The notes under the pieces are model-generated. The model was not told the DNA's origin and ran no database searches. It worked only from the letters and a program-made list of their open reading frames with translations. The translations under genes and the position numbers were made by a program. Positions 54,335 through 63,900 of a stretch of 64,000 bases of DNA are shown here, in pieces (positions within the stretch are counted from its first letter, which is position 1; each line of letters begins with the position of its first letter). The stretch is from Luteimonas yindakuii (GTDB lineage: Bacteria > Pseudomonadota > Gammaproteobacteria > Xanthomonadales > Xanthomonadaceae). Location of the stretch: positions 558,001 through 622,000 of the forward strand of contig NZ_CP039383.2 in NCBI RefSeq assembly GCF_004803715.2. The letters run 5' to 3'.

Positions 54335-55288
54335 ATGAGCGAGTCCGACGGCATCGTCACCATCGATACCGGCTACCAGCGGACGGCCTTCTGTGCGGCC
54401 TACATGGTGGTAGAAGCGGGGCGCGCGGCGTTCGTCGACAGTGGTACCAGCCGCAGCGTGCCGCAGCTGCTGGCGGCCCTCGACGCCCGGGGCCTGCCGC
54501 GCGACGCGGTGGACTGGGTCATCCTCACCCATGTCCACCTCGACCACGCCGGCGGTGCGGGTGGCCTGATGCGTGAACTGCCGAACGCCACGCTGGTCGT
54601 GCACCCGCGCGGCGCGCCGCACATGATCGATCCGGAACGGCTGTCGGCCAGCGCACGCGCGGTCTACGGCGACGAGGAATTCGAGCGCAGCTATGGCGCG
54701 CTGCTGCCGGTGCCGGCCGGGCGCGTGGTCGCGGCAACCGACGGCCAGGTGGTCGAGCTGGCGGGGCGCAAGCTGGCCTGCGTGCATACGCCCGGACATG
54801 CGATGCACCATCTGTCGGTGTGGGATGCACGCGCGCGCAGCTGGTTCAGCGGCGACGTGTTCGGCATCTCCTACCGCGAGTTCGACACCGCGCGCGGTCC
54901 GTTCGTGATCCCGACCAGTTCGCCGGTGCAGTTCGATCCCGAGGCGATGAAGGCTTCGGTGCGACGGATGCTCGCCGAGGCGCCCGCGCAGGTGTACCTG
55001 ACCCATTTCGGCGGCGTCTCCGACTGCCAGCGCCTGGGTGCCGACCTCATCGCGCAGGTCGACGCGATGGTGGCCCTCGCACGGTCGCTGGCACAGGCGC
55101 CCGACCGTCATGCGCGTCTGCTGGACGGCCTGCAGGCGCTGTACGTCGAGCGCGCGCGACGCCACGGCATCAAGGACGCCGCCCGGCGCATCCCCGAACT
55201 GCTGGGAATGGACATCGAACTCAACGCACAGGGGTTGGCGGTGTGGCTTGACCGCGCCAGACGCGACGCGACGCGGGGCAATGGATGA
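54335..55288 (+). CDS. Metallo-beta-lactamase-fold hydrolase
   Basis: A 317-residue MBL-fold protein with the metal-binding motif THVHLDHAGG (H-x-H-x-D-H, near residues 66-75), a further histidine in HTPGHAMHH, D in WFSGDVFG and H in VYLTHFGG, so the active site is complete. Segments such as RTAFCAAYMVVEAG place it with glyoxalase II-like enzymes of broad type. The substrate is unknown. The start at 54335 follows AACAGGTGGTGAC. It is monocistronic as far as visible. Confidence 0.88.
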   Translation: MSESDGIVTIDTGYQRTAFCAAYMVVEAGRAAFVDSGTSRSVPQLLAALDARGLPRDAVDWVILTHVHLDHAGGAGGLMRELPNATLVVHPRGAPHMIDPERLSASARAVYGDEEFERSYGALLPVPAGRVVAATDGQVVELAGRKLACVHTPGHAMHHLSVWDARARSWFSGDVFGISYREFDTARGPFVIPTSSPVQFDPEAMKASVRRMLAEAPAQVYLTHFGGVSDCQRLGADLIAQVDAMVALARSLAQAPDRHARLLDGLQALYVERARRHGIKDAARRIPELLGMDIELNAQGLAVWLDRARRDATRGNG

Positions 55289-55359
55289 ACGCGTTGCCAC
55301 GCGCGCAGAAGGCGCACACCGGGGGCTTCTGCCGCCCACACCCCGCGATGCCGCCGGCC

Positions 55360-55743
55360 TCATTCCCAGCGGTTGAGGTGTGGCCCGAACGACTCGCGTT
55401 GCGGGCGCACCACGCAGAAGCGGTGCCCACTCGGGGCTTCCATTACCCACCAGCGTTTGACGAAGCCGATGCGGCGCGCACCAAGACGTTCGAGACGATC
55501 GGCCTCGGCATCGATGTCGTCGCTTTCGATGTCGAGGTGGATGCGCGAGGCATGGTCGACCTTCTGCAGCAGCAGGATTGGCTCGTCATCGGCGGTGGCC
55601 AGCGTCGCGTAGCGGCCGTCGCCGTCCTCGTCGGCGCTCTGCACGGACTTGCCGAGTGCCTGCGACCAGAAGGCGACATGGGGGGCGAGATCATCGACCT
55701 CGCAATCGAGCACGAACGTGGACAGGCGGCTGTGGTGGGGCAT
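55360..55743 (-). CDS. VOC-family (glyoxalase-like) protein
   Basis: A 127-residue protein with the paired beta-alpha-beta-beta-beta pattern of the vicinal oxygen chelate fold: STFVLDCEVDDLAPHVAFWSQAL at the start (read STFVLDCEVDDLAPHV then AFWSQAL), LLLQKVDHASRIHLDIES in the middle and WWVMEAPSGHRFCVV at the end. It matches the glyoxalase_6-like group of unknown substrate. The ATG at 55743 begins the conserved first strand; reading further upstream would fuse it to a broken short-chain dehydrogenase. Confidence 0.85.
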   Translation of the reverse strand: MPHHSRLSTFVLDCEVDDLAPHVAFWSQALGKSVQSADEDGDGRYATLATADDEPILLLQKVDHASRIHLDIESDDIDAEADRLERLGARRIGFVKRWWVMEAPSGHRFCVVRPQRESFGPHLNRWE

Positions 55744-55809
55744 CGCGGCGGCTCCTCGCGGGCGGGGAGCCACAGCATGCGCCGGTCCGGACGCGACTGG
55801 CGAGAGACC

Positions 55810-55980
55810 CGCCGCTAAGACGCCGGGCGTCTGTCCGCCGTCCACCGGCAGCGCCCGGCCGGTGATCCAACAGGCCTGCGGCGAGAACGGGACCAGCGCC
55901 GCGGCGGCGAACGCTTCCGCGATCGCCTGGCCGATGCCGCGGCTGCCGGCGGCCACCCGCACGCGGCGTCCGGTGCCACC
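55810..55980 (-). pseudogene. Short-chain dehydrogenase remnant with a large internal deletion
   Basis: On the minus strand the translation begins with an SDR cofactor motif, GRRVRVAAGSRGIGQAIAEA, and jumps within a few residues to an SDR C-terminus, ACWITGRALPVDGGQTPG. About 180 residues of the usual enzyme are missing, including the Y-x-x-x-K active site. There is no start codon with context, and the frame runs on into the VOC gene. It lies 18 bp from the E2 stop. Confidence 0.8.
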
Positions 55981-55997
55981 GCGTGCCGGCGTACCCG

Positions 55998-57440
55998 TCA
56001 GTTCGGCAGCGAGAGGTCGTCCAGCAGCGCGCGCAGGAAGCGCGCCGCCTCGCCGCCGGTGCAGGCGCGGTGGTCGAAGGTCAGCGAGATCGGCATGCGG
56101 CGGTGTACCTCGATGCCGCCCATCACCGCGACCACGTCCTGCGACAGCTTGCCGGCACCGATAATGGCCACGGTCGGCGGCACCACCACCGGCGTCGCGT
56201 AGCGGCCGGCGAACATGCCGAAGTTCGACAGGCTGATGGTGTAGCCGGACAGCTCGCTGGCCGGGATGCTGCGATCCTCGACCTGCGCACGCAGGCGCTG
56301 GATCGCCGAGCGCACGCCGGCGGCATCGAGCACGTCGGCGTTGCGCAGTGCCGGCACGAACAGGCCGTCGTCGGTGTCCACGGCGATGCCGATGTCGACT
56401 TGCGGATGCAGCGTGCGCACCAGCTTGTCGCCGTCGAACCAGGCGTTGAGCGCGGGCACCGCCTTGCAGGCGGCGCAGATCGCGCGCACCAGGCGGGCGG
56501 TGATGTCCTGCTTGCCGATCCAGCTATGCAGGTCGGCATCGTCCACCAGCGTGGTCGGGACGACCTTGGCGTGGGCATCGGCCATGACCCGCGCCATGTT
56601 GCGGCGCACGCCCTTGAGCTGTTCGGGCTGGCCGCTGGCGGACACCGACGGCGGCTGCGTGCGCATCGGCTTGCCGGAGGCGGACATCGCGGTGCGCTGG
56701 TCGGCGTCCCTTCTCCCGCCTGCGGGAGAAGGTGCCCGCAGGGCGGATGAGGGCGACGATGCGGCATTGCCCTCACCCCCAGCCGCGCGGGCGCTGCCCA
56801 TCGGCGCACTGCCATCGGCGGCGGCCTGCTTGACGTCGGCCATGGTCACCACGCCATCGCTGCCGGTGGCGCGCACACGGGTGATGTCGACCTTGAGCTT
56901 GCGCGCCATCGCGCGCACCGCCGGCATCGCCCTGACGCCGCCAACCGAGCTCGCCTGCTCGGTGAGCACGGCATCCGACGACTGCATCGCCCCGACCACC
57001 GTGCCGCTGTCGGCACGCGCGCCTGGCTCGGACTTCGCTTCCGGCTGGATCTCGTCGGTGGCCTCGATCGCGCCACCTTCGCTGGAGGCGACAACGCGAT
57101 GGTCCGGAGCCGGGTCCTGCGAGCCCACACCCTTGCCCGGGGTCGGGCCATGGTGGTGGCCGGTGTCCTGGCCTTCCGCGCGCTGCGGCAGGTTGGGGTC
57201 GATCTCGAACTCGGCCAGCACCGCGCCGGTCTCGATCACGTCGCCGGCAGCGCCGGCGAGCTTCAGGACCTTGCCGGAAAACGGCGACGGCACGTCGACC
57301 ACCGCCTTCGCGGTCTCCATCGACACCAGCGGCTCGTCGAGGCGGATGGTGTCGCCGACCTTGACCGCCCATTCGACGATGGTGGCGTCGGGCAGGCCTT
57401 CGCCCAGGTCGGGAAGCTTGAAGGATTTGGTGTCAGCCAT
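55998..57440 (-). CDS. 2-oxoacid dehydrogenase E2, dihydrolipoyl acyltransferase
   Basis: A 480-residue E2 subunit. Domains: lipoyl domain (1-80, lipoylated K in SMETAKAVVDV), an acidic/alanine linker, a peripheral-subunit-binding domain (about 165-205, MPAVRAMARKLKVDITRV), a second linker (about 215-265), and the acyltransferase domain (270-480). The catalytic H-R-x-x-D-G motif reads HRACTGG, with T in place of D, which occurs in a subset of xanthomonad E2 proteins as far as I recall. The second linker contains residues encoded by a palindromic repeat. E1-beta lies 222 bp upstream. It probably acts on branched-chain 2-oxo acids or pyruvate. Confidence 0.9.
   Translation of the reverse strand: MADTKSFKLPDLGEGLPDATIVEWAVKVGDTIRLDEPLVSMETAKAVVDVPSPFSGKVLKLAGAAGDVIETGAVLAEFEIDPNLPQRAEGQDTGHHHGPTPGKGVGSQDPAPDHRVVASSEGGAIEATDEIQPEAKSEPGARADSGTVVGAMQSSDAVLTEQASSVGGVRAMPAVRAMARKLKVDITRVRATGSDGVVTMADVKQAAADGSAPMGSARAAGGEGNAASSPSSALRAPSPAGGRRDADQRTAMSASGKPMRTQPPSVSASGQPEQLKGVRRNMARVMADAHAKVVPTTLVDDADLHSWIGKQDITARLVRAICAACKAVPALNAWFDGDKLVRTLHPQVDIGIAVDTDDGLFVPALRNADVLDAAGVRSAIQRLRAQVEDRSIPASELSGYTISLSNFGMFAGRYATPVVVPPTVAIIGAGKLSQDVVAVMGGIEVHRRMPISLTFDHRACTGGEAARFLRALLDDLSLPN
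56708..56790. repeat. Palindromic repeat inserted in the E2 linker
   Basis: CTTCTCCCGC and GCGGGAGAAG form a palindrome (56709-56730), followed by CCCGCAGGGCGGATGAGGGC and a matching CCCTCA block. The insertion keeps the reading frame of the E2 gene and encodes a low-complexity linker (SSPSSALRAPSPAGG). Similar units occur at 57,480-57,615 and near 60,910. Confidence 0.75.
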
Positions 57441-57479
57441 GTCGGTCCTCGCAGGAACATTGTGTGACGCGAAAGAACA

Positions 57480-57615
57480 ACCCCCCGCCCGCGTGCGGGA
57501 GAGGGGCAGGAATGAGGGCAGGAGCGGCCGGCAGTGCCCTCATCCGCCCCGCCGGGGCAGCCCCGACCAGAAGCACTCCGGGGCAGGCTCTTCCCCGCAA
57601 GCGGGAGAGAGGCCA
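57480..57615. repeat. Repeat cluster between E2 and E1-beta genes
   Basis: The 222-bp gap between E2 and E1-beta holds CCCGCGTGCGGGAGAGGGGC near the left and TTCCCCGCAAGCGGGAGAG at the right, enclosing CCCTCATCCGCCCCGCCGGGG. These share the GCGGGAGA and CATCCGCCC cores with the unit inside the E2 gene. No ORF of interest is present. Confidence 0.7.
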
Positions 57616-57662
57616 TGCAACGCGGCATCCGCACGGCGGGCGTCGCGCCGCAACGCCCGGGC

Positions 57663-58673
57663 TCAGCCCGCCGCCATCACGCGCTTGGCCGCCTCGACCA
57701 CGCGCTCGGTCGTTGGCAGGTACTTCATTTCCAGCCGGAACAGCGGGATGTGGGTGTCGTAGCCGGTGACGCGCTCGACCGGTGCCAGCAGGTCGTACAT
57801 GCAGTCCTCGGCCAGGCGCGCGGCGATCTCGGCGCCGAAGCCCGCGGTGCGCGGCGCCTCGTGCACGATCACGCAGCGGCCGGTGCGGGTGACCGACTCG
57901 GCGATGGTGTCGAAGTCGAGCGGCTTGAGCGTGGCGACGTCGATGACCTCGGCGCTGATGCCGTCGGCCGCCAGCTGGTCGGCGGCCTCGAGGGCTTCCT
58001 TCACCTGCGCGCCCCAGGTCACCAGGGTCACGTCGGTGCCGTCGCGCAGCACGTAGCACACGTCCAGCGGCAGCGCCTCGCCGTCGTCGGGCACGAGTTC
58101 CTTGTACTGGCGGTAGATGCGCTTGGGCTCGAAGTAGATCACCGGGTCCGGATCGCGGATCGCCGCCAGCAGCAGGCCGTAGGCGCGCGCCGGGGAGGAC
58201 GGCATGACCACGCGCAGGCCCGGCACGTTGGTGAACATCGCCTCGTTGGCCTCGGAATGGTGTTCCGGTGCGCGGATGCCGCCGCCCCACGGCACGCGCA
58301 GCACCATCGGGCAGTGCAGGCGGCCGCGGGTGCGGGTGCGGAAGCGCGCGGCGTGGCAGATGATGTGGTCGAGCATCGGGTAGACGAAGCCGTCGAACTG
58401 CGCCTCGGCTACCGGCTTCATGCCCTGCAGCGACATGCCGACGGTGAGGCCGGCGATGGTGGTTTCGTCGAGCGGGGTGTCGATCACGCGGTTCGAGCCG
58501 AACTGCGCATGCAGGCCGGCGGTGGCGCGGAACACGCCGCCATTGACGCCGACGTCCTCACCGAGCACGACGACGGAATCGTCGTTGCGCATCTCCCAGG
58601 CCAGCGCCTGGGTGACGGCCTCGATCAGGGTGATCGGCGCGGCCGCATCCGTGGTCTTCGCGACGGCGCTCAT
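57663..58673 (-). CDS. 2-oxoacid dehydrogenase E1 component, beta subunit
   Basis: A 336-residue transketolase-like subunit. The thiamine-pyrophosphate partner motif is GEDVGVNGGVFRATAGL (near residue 39), with DTPLDETTIAGL, FDGFVYPMLDHIICHAARF (read FDGFVYPMLDHI, ICHAARF), RVPWGGG and HSEANEAMF typical of BCKDH and pyruvate dehydrogenase E1-beta. It pairs with E1-alpha, whose stop overlaps its start in an ATGA. Substrate, branched-chain 2-oxoacid or pyruvate, is not certain. Confidence 0.93.
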   Translation of the reverse strand: MSAVAKTTDAAAPITLIEAVTQALAWEMRNDDSVVVLGEDVGVNGGVFRATAGLHAQFGSNRVIDTPLDETTIAGLTVGMSLQGMKPVAEAQFDGFVYPMLDHIICHAARFRTRTRGRLHCPMVLRVPWGGGIRAPEHHSEANEAMFTNVPGLRVVMPSSPARAYGLLLAAIRDPDPVIYFEPKRIYRQYKELVPDDGEALPLDVCYVLRDGTDVTLVTWGAQVKEALEAADQLAADGISAEVIDVATLKPLDFDTIAESVTRTGRCVIVHEAPRTAGFGAEIAARLAEDCMYDLLAPVERVTGYDTHIPLFRLEMKYLPTTERVVEAAKRVMAAG

Positions 58674-59743
58674 CGGCGCTGCTCCCGGGCAATCGCGTCT
58701 TCGCGCTGGGCCAGCAGTTCGGCAGGTGGATCGGCGTAGAGGTAATCGAACATCGCTTCGACCGGTTGTACTTTCGATTCGAGGTAGGCGTTGATCTCGG
58801 TGTCGACGCGCTTGCCGCAGTCCTCGGCCCAGGCCTTTTCCTGTGCCTCGTCCCACACGCCCTGTGCGGTGAGCCAGGTGCGCAGGCGGGTGAACGGTTC
58901 CTTCTCCCACGCCGCCTTGACCTCGGCCTCGTCGCGGTAACGACGGGCGTCGTCGGCGGTGGTGTGGTCGTGCAGGCGGTAGGTCATGAACTCGATGACG
59001 CTGCCGCCGCCGCCGTTGCGGGCGCGATCCATGGCGCGGCGCATCCCTTCCAGCACCGCGAACAGGTCGTTGCCGTCCACCTGCAGGCAGTGCAGGCCGC
59101 CGGCCAGGCCCTTCTGCGCCAGCGTCTTTGCGCCGGTCTGTGCCGAGCGCGGCACCGAGATCGCCCAGCCGTTGTTGACGATGCATTGCACGAACGGCAG
59201 TTCGTAGGCGCCGGCGGAGTTGATCGCGGCGTAGGTATCGGTCTTGGAGCTGCCGCCATCGCCGCAGCAGGTCACGGCCACGCGGGCTTCGCCGCGCAGC
59301 TTGAACGCCAGCGCGGCGCCGGCCGCGTGCAGGCACTGGGTGGAGATCGGCACGCACCACGGCAGGTCGTGGCGGGGGATCTCGAAATCGTTGCCGCGCT
59401 CGTCGCCGCCCCAGTACATCAGCACGTCGCGTGGCTTCACGCCGCGCATGAACTGCGCACCGTATTCGCGGTAGCTGGGCGCCAGCAGGTCTTCGGGCCG
59501 CATCGAGGCGCCGATGCCGATATGGGTGGCTTCATGGCCCAGGCAGGCGGCATAGGTGCCGAGCTTGCCGGTGCGCTGCAGGGCGATCGCCTTGCTGTCG
59601 AAGGTGCGGACGAACAGCATTTCCTTGAAGAGTTCGAGGATGCGCTGGGGATCGGCGAGATCGGCCGGCGGCTCGGCGACGAAGCGTCCGTCCGGGCCCA
59701 GGTACTGCAGGTATTCGATCTCGAAGGTGGCGGCGACAGTCAT
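58670..59743 (-). CDS. 2-oxoacid dehydrogenase E1 component, alpha subunit
   Basis: A 357-residue ThDP-dependent subunit. The GDGGSSKTDTYAAIN segment (near residue 165; G-D-G-x-n-N binds ThDP-Mg2+), LFVRTFDSKAIALQRTGKLG, SYREYGAQFMRG and TYRLHDHTTADDARRY, which resembles the phosphorylation-loop region, are typical of BCKDH/PdhA E1-alpha. It opens the operon that continues with E1-beta and E2; no E3 (lipoamide dehydrogenase) follows. The ATG at 59743 starts MTVAATFEIE; a longer in-frame start at 59761 exists. Confidence 0.93.
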   Translation of the reverse strand: MTVAATFEIEYLQYLGPDGRFVAEPPADLADPQRILELFKEMLFVRTFDSKAIALQRTGKLGTYAACLGHEATHIGIGASMRPEDLLAPSYREYGAQFMRGVKPRDVLMYWGGDERGNDFEIPRHDLPWCVPISTQCLHAAGAALAFKLRGEARVAVTCCGDGGSSKTDTYAAINSAGAYELPFVQCIVNNGWAISVPRSAQTGAKTLAQKGLAGGLHCLQVDGNDLFAVLEGMRRAMDRARNGGGGSVIEFMTYRLHDHTTADDARRYRDEAEVKAAWEKEPFTRLRTWLTAQGVWDEAQEKAWAEDCGKRVDTEINAYLESKVQPVEAMFDYLYADPPAELLAQREDAIAREQRR

Positions 59744-59907
59744 GCGAAAGGGTCTCGGCACACGCGACGGGGCCGGAGATGATAGCCAGCGCGCCGTAAA
59801 CTCGCGTTGCGCAATGCGTCATGACAGGCGCAGCCCGACATGGCATCGCCCGGGCGTGGCGTGCCCCGGATCGTTCGCCGGTACGCATTCAGTAATCCGG
59901 AGTGGCG

Positions 59908-60858
59908 ATGACCCGACTGCAACTCGAACGCCACCAGGTCTGGATCTACCTGGCCGCGATCGCCGGTGGCCTGGTGCTGGGGACGTCGCACGCCGGGCGA
60001 CGCGACGCCTTCGAGCTCCTGCTGTGGCCGGCTCTGGTGGTGCTGCTGTACGCCACCTTCGTGCAGGTGCCGTTGCTGCAATTGCGCGAAGCTTTCGCCG
60101 ACCGTCGCTTCCTGGTTGCCGTGGTGACTGGCAACTTCGCGCTGGTGCCGCTGCTGGTGTTCGCGATGCTGCAGCTGCTGCCCGCCGATCCCGCGTTGCG
60201 GCTGGGCGTGGCACTGGTGCTGCTGGTGCCGTGCACCGACTGGTTCATCGGTTTCGCGCAGATGGGCGGTGGCGATACGTCGCGCGCGATCGCGGTCACC
60301 CCACTCAACCTGGTGCTGCAGTTGCTGCTGTTGCCGCTCTACCTGTGGTGGCTGCCGGGGGCGTGGCGGTCCGACGGACTGCCGGCGGCGTCCGTGGTCC
60401 CGGCGGTGCTGGTGGTGCTGGTGCCGCTGGTCGCGGCGGCGATCACCGCGCGGTGGGTCGATGCACGGTCCACGCGCGCATGGCTGCGCGAGCGGCTGGC
60501 GTGGTGGCCGGTGCCATTGCTGGCGCTGGTGGTGCTGCTGGTGGCGGCGTCGCAGGTGGCGACGGTGCGCGCCGCGCTCGACGTGCTGCCGGTGGTGGTG
60601 CCGTTGTTCGCGGGTTACCTGGTGGCGGCGGCGATGATCGCGAAAGTGTTGGGGAGCGGGTTCCGCCTGCCCGCACGGCATGGCCGCACGCTGTGCTTCA
60701 GCCTCGGCACGCGCAATTCGTTCGTGGTGCTGCCGCTGGCGCTCGCCCTGCCGGATGGCTGGGCGGTGGCGGCGGTGGTGATCGTGACCCAGTCGCTGGT
60801 GGAACTGCTGGGCATGCTGGCGTACCTGCGCTGGGTGCCGCGGCTGTTTCCGGATTGA
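59908..60858 (+). CDS. ACR3-like/bile-acid-sodium-symporter-fold transporter
   Basis: A 316-residue membrane protein with about ten hydrophobic helices. The segment VPCTDWFIGFAQMGGGDTSRA and the later LCFSLGTRNSFVVLPLALALP correspond to the two broken-helix regions of the BASS/ACR3 arsenite family, and the first is close to arsenic-resistance proteins of actinobacteria. Substrate is not certain: arsenite is the usual guess, but no ars genes are nearby. GGAG precedes the ATG at 59908 by 6 nt. It diverges from the E1-alpha gene across 164 bp. Confidence 0.75.
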   Translation: MTRLQLERHQVWIYLAAIAGGLVLGTSHAGRRDAFELLLWPALVVLLYATFVQVPLLQLREAFADRRFLVAVVTGNFALVPLLVFAMLQLLPADPALRLGVALVLLVPCTDWFIGFAQMGGGDTSRAIAVTPLNLVLQLLLLPLYLWWLPGAWRSDGLPAASVVPAVLVVLVPLVAAAITARWVDARSTRAWLRERLAWWPVPLLALVVLLVAASQVATVRAALDVLPVVVPLFAGYLVAAAMIAKVLGSGFRLPARHGRTLCFSLGTRNSFVVLPLALALPDGWAVAAVVIVTQSLVELLGMLAYLRWVPRLFPD

Positions 60859-60909
60859 GGGGTAACGTCGGAAGGGAGCAGGCCGCAGGCGAAACGAGGT
60901 GTTTGAAAC

Positions 60910-60947
60910 CCCGCTCCCGCGTGCGGGAGAGGGGCAGGGGTGAGAGG
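60910..60947. repeat. Palindromic repeat after the transporter gene
   Basis: CTCCCGC and GCGGGAG (within CGCTCCCGCGTGCGGGAGAG) form a short palindrome followed by GGGGCAGGGGTGAGAGG. It is the same family as the units in and beside the E2 gene, in the 109-bp gap between two convergent genes. Confidence 0.6.
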
Positions 60948-60967
60948 CAATCCGCGTGTCGCGTCGG

Positions 60968-63900
60968 CTAGGGCTGCCAGCGTGCGGCGAGGGTGAGGCG
61001 GGCGAAATCGCGCACGCCTTCGACGCGGACATACCAGATGCCGTCGACCGGGCGCGCAATCTGCACGACCTCGTTGTTGCCCGGGCGGGCGGAGCGCGCG
61101 TCCCAGGTGTCGGCGGTGGGTGGTTCGTCGCGACGCAGCAGCAGGGTCACGTCGCCGCTGCCGCCATAGCTCGTCACCCGCAGGTTGCGCGCACCCGGCG
61201 GTAGCTCGATGCGATAGAGCAGCGAGGTGCCGGCATCACCGGACAGCGCGATGACCGGCACGCCGTTGGCGAGCAGCGGCGCGGCCTGCGGATCCTCGAC
61301 CACGCGGGTGCTGGCGCTGGCGGCGTTGTCGCTCTCGTCGGGATCCGCGGTCTGCGAGGTCGCGGCCACCGCCAGGGTCACGTCGCGACCGAGTGCATCT
61401 TCCGGTGCGGTGGCGGCAAGGCCGAACACCGCGTCCGCACTGGCCGCGAGGCTGTCCGTGGTGCAGGCCAGCGAGGTATTGGCGGCGCCCTGCACCGGCG
61501 CGTCGCAACTCCAGCCTGCGGGTGCATCGACCTCGAGGTCGTCCAGGGGTGCGTCGAGCGCGAAACCGATACCGGCGAACTGCGCCACATCAGGCCCGGC
61601 GTTCGACAGCGTCGCCGCGAACGCCATCGTCCGGCCAACCGCGGTCTCGGCCGCATTCGCTTCGGCGGTCACCGCGAGGTCGGCGTGCTGCACCGGCGCC
61701 ATCCGCACCAGCAGCAGGGTCGGATCGTGGTCCGACAGCCGGGTGGGTGTGTCGGCTTCGTTGCGGGCGATTTCCGGGAAGTCCGCGTTGATGCGCGCGT
61801 GGCTGATGGTATGGCCGACCACGTCCGGAAACTCCAGCAGCGCGCGGTTGACCAGGATGTGGTCGAGGGTCTGCGCCTGGTAATCGAACACGAACGAGTA
61901 GCGCTGGTCCGGGGTCGCATCCAGCGTGGTGTTGCGCAGGTCCGGTTCGACCAGGTCCACGCCGTCGCCGTCCACCGCGGTTGCGTTATCCGGGCTTGGC
62001 TGGCCGGTGACCACGCCCATCGCGTCGACATGGCCGTCGTTGAACTCGAACGCGTTGAAGTCGCCCAGCACCACCAGCCCCCGCTGCGGATCGGCCTGCT
62101 GGATGCCCTGCACGAGCCCGGCGAGGAACTCGGCCTGCGCCTGGCGCTTGGCGCGCACGCGGGCTCCGGCACTCACCCAGCCGTTGGCACCACCGGCGTC
62201 GTCCTCGATGCCGCTCAGCGAACGCTGGTGGACGACGATCGCGGTCACCGGCAGCGTGCGACCGTCGGCGAAACGGATCGTGGCGTCGAGCCGCGGCGGC
62301 GGGCGGTCGTTGAGCAGGCTGCTGCTGCCGTCGGGATTGGCCAGCACGACGTCGGCGCCTTCCTGCGTCACCGCGTGCACCTCGACGCGTGACGCGCCGG
62401 CGCCGTTGTCGCCGCCACGCACCAGCAAGCCGACATCGATGCCGCCGACGTCATTGCCTTCGATCAGGTGCGCCACATAGCCCGGATCACCCTGGCCACT
62501 GGCGATCGCGTCGGCATTGATGCGCGTGGCCAGCGTCTGCAGCGTGGCGAGGTTTTCGACTTCGGTCACGCCCAGGATGTCGGGGAGATGCAGGTAGCCG
62601 CGCACCGCCAGCGAAGCCTTGCGCAGGCGCCGTTCGAAGGCCTCGGCGGTCAGTACCGGCTCGCCGATCGCCGGGTCGTTGATGACGTCGAAGAAGCGCT
62701 CGAGGTTGTAGGTGGCGAACGTGGCGTGGTCCGGCCCCGGCAGCTGCGCCGGACGCGGCTGGTCCGCACCTTCACAGGCCACCGACAGTTCGGCTTCCGG
62801 ATAGATCGTGTAGCGGCGGAAGCTGTAGTCGAGCGGACCGACGAGGCTGCCGTCGACGATGCGGCAGCCGGCGGCGAGGTTCGCGGTCGGCGCACCGATG
62901 GTGCTGCTGTTGACGGCGATCAGCTCGGGGTTGAAGTCCCAGCGCGGGATCATTGGTGCGCTGCTGCCCAGCGGATCGGGATCCATCCGCGGCAGGCCCG
63001 CTTCGCGGAATGGCCGCGGCGTGCCGGTCACCACCACCGCGAAACGGCCGTTGCTGGTGGCGGTGGCCTGAGTCTCGTTGACATTGCCGCCGGTGGGCGC
63101 GACCACGGTGAAGTCCGCCGCGCTGACCCGCATGCCTTCGAGCGGTTCCAGCTGCTCGAGCGCGCCATCCGGATGCGGCAGCGCGGTGGTCAGCTGCGCC
63201 GGCGCCGGCAGCGCATGGCTGCTGGACAGCTGCACCACGCTTGCGTTGGTGATCTCGGTCAGCGGCAGCTGGTACGGGTCGGCGGCCGGCACGTATTCGA
63301 TCACCGTGCCCTGCACCAGCACGCGGTTGCCGACCGACGCCGCGTCCGGCGGCGCAGTCGAGGTGAACACGAACACGCCCTCCGATGTCGCCGGGTTGCC
63401 GTCGTCCTCGCCGTCGGCGGTCTGCAGGAAGAAGCCGTTGTTGCGGCGCGCGGTGACGATGCCTTCGGTCGCGACCGCGAGATTCTCGTACGGCGAACGC
63501 GCACCCGCGCCCTGGATCGCGTGGATCGCCAGCCGGGTCACGTCGTCGTTGAGGATGGTGCCGGTGGCCTCGGCGCGCTGCAGTTGCGCACCGTCCGGGC
63601 TGGACAGCGTGACCACGAAGGTCTCGTCGGGCTCGGTGGCGGTGTCGCCGCGCACCTGCACGACCACCGTCTTCGACGTTTCACCTTCGGCGAATTCGAC
63701 GGTCCCGGTGGCAGCGATGTAGTCGTCGCCGGACACCGTGGCGGTGCCATCGGCGGTTGCGTAGCCGACACGGACGCCACCCGCAGGGGCCGGCCGGTCC
63801 AGCCGGACATTGAAGAAGAATGGCGTGTTGCCGCTGTCGCCCTCGGCAGCCGCGGTGTCGGCGATGGTCAACCATGGCGTGCCGCCACCTGCGCAGGGCA

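Noticed and set aside
55360..55962. Single 200-residue fusion of a dehydrogenase and a VOC protein
   Set aside because: The first part is a deleted dehydrogenase without active site; the VOC domain has its own ATG at 55743.
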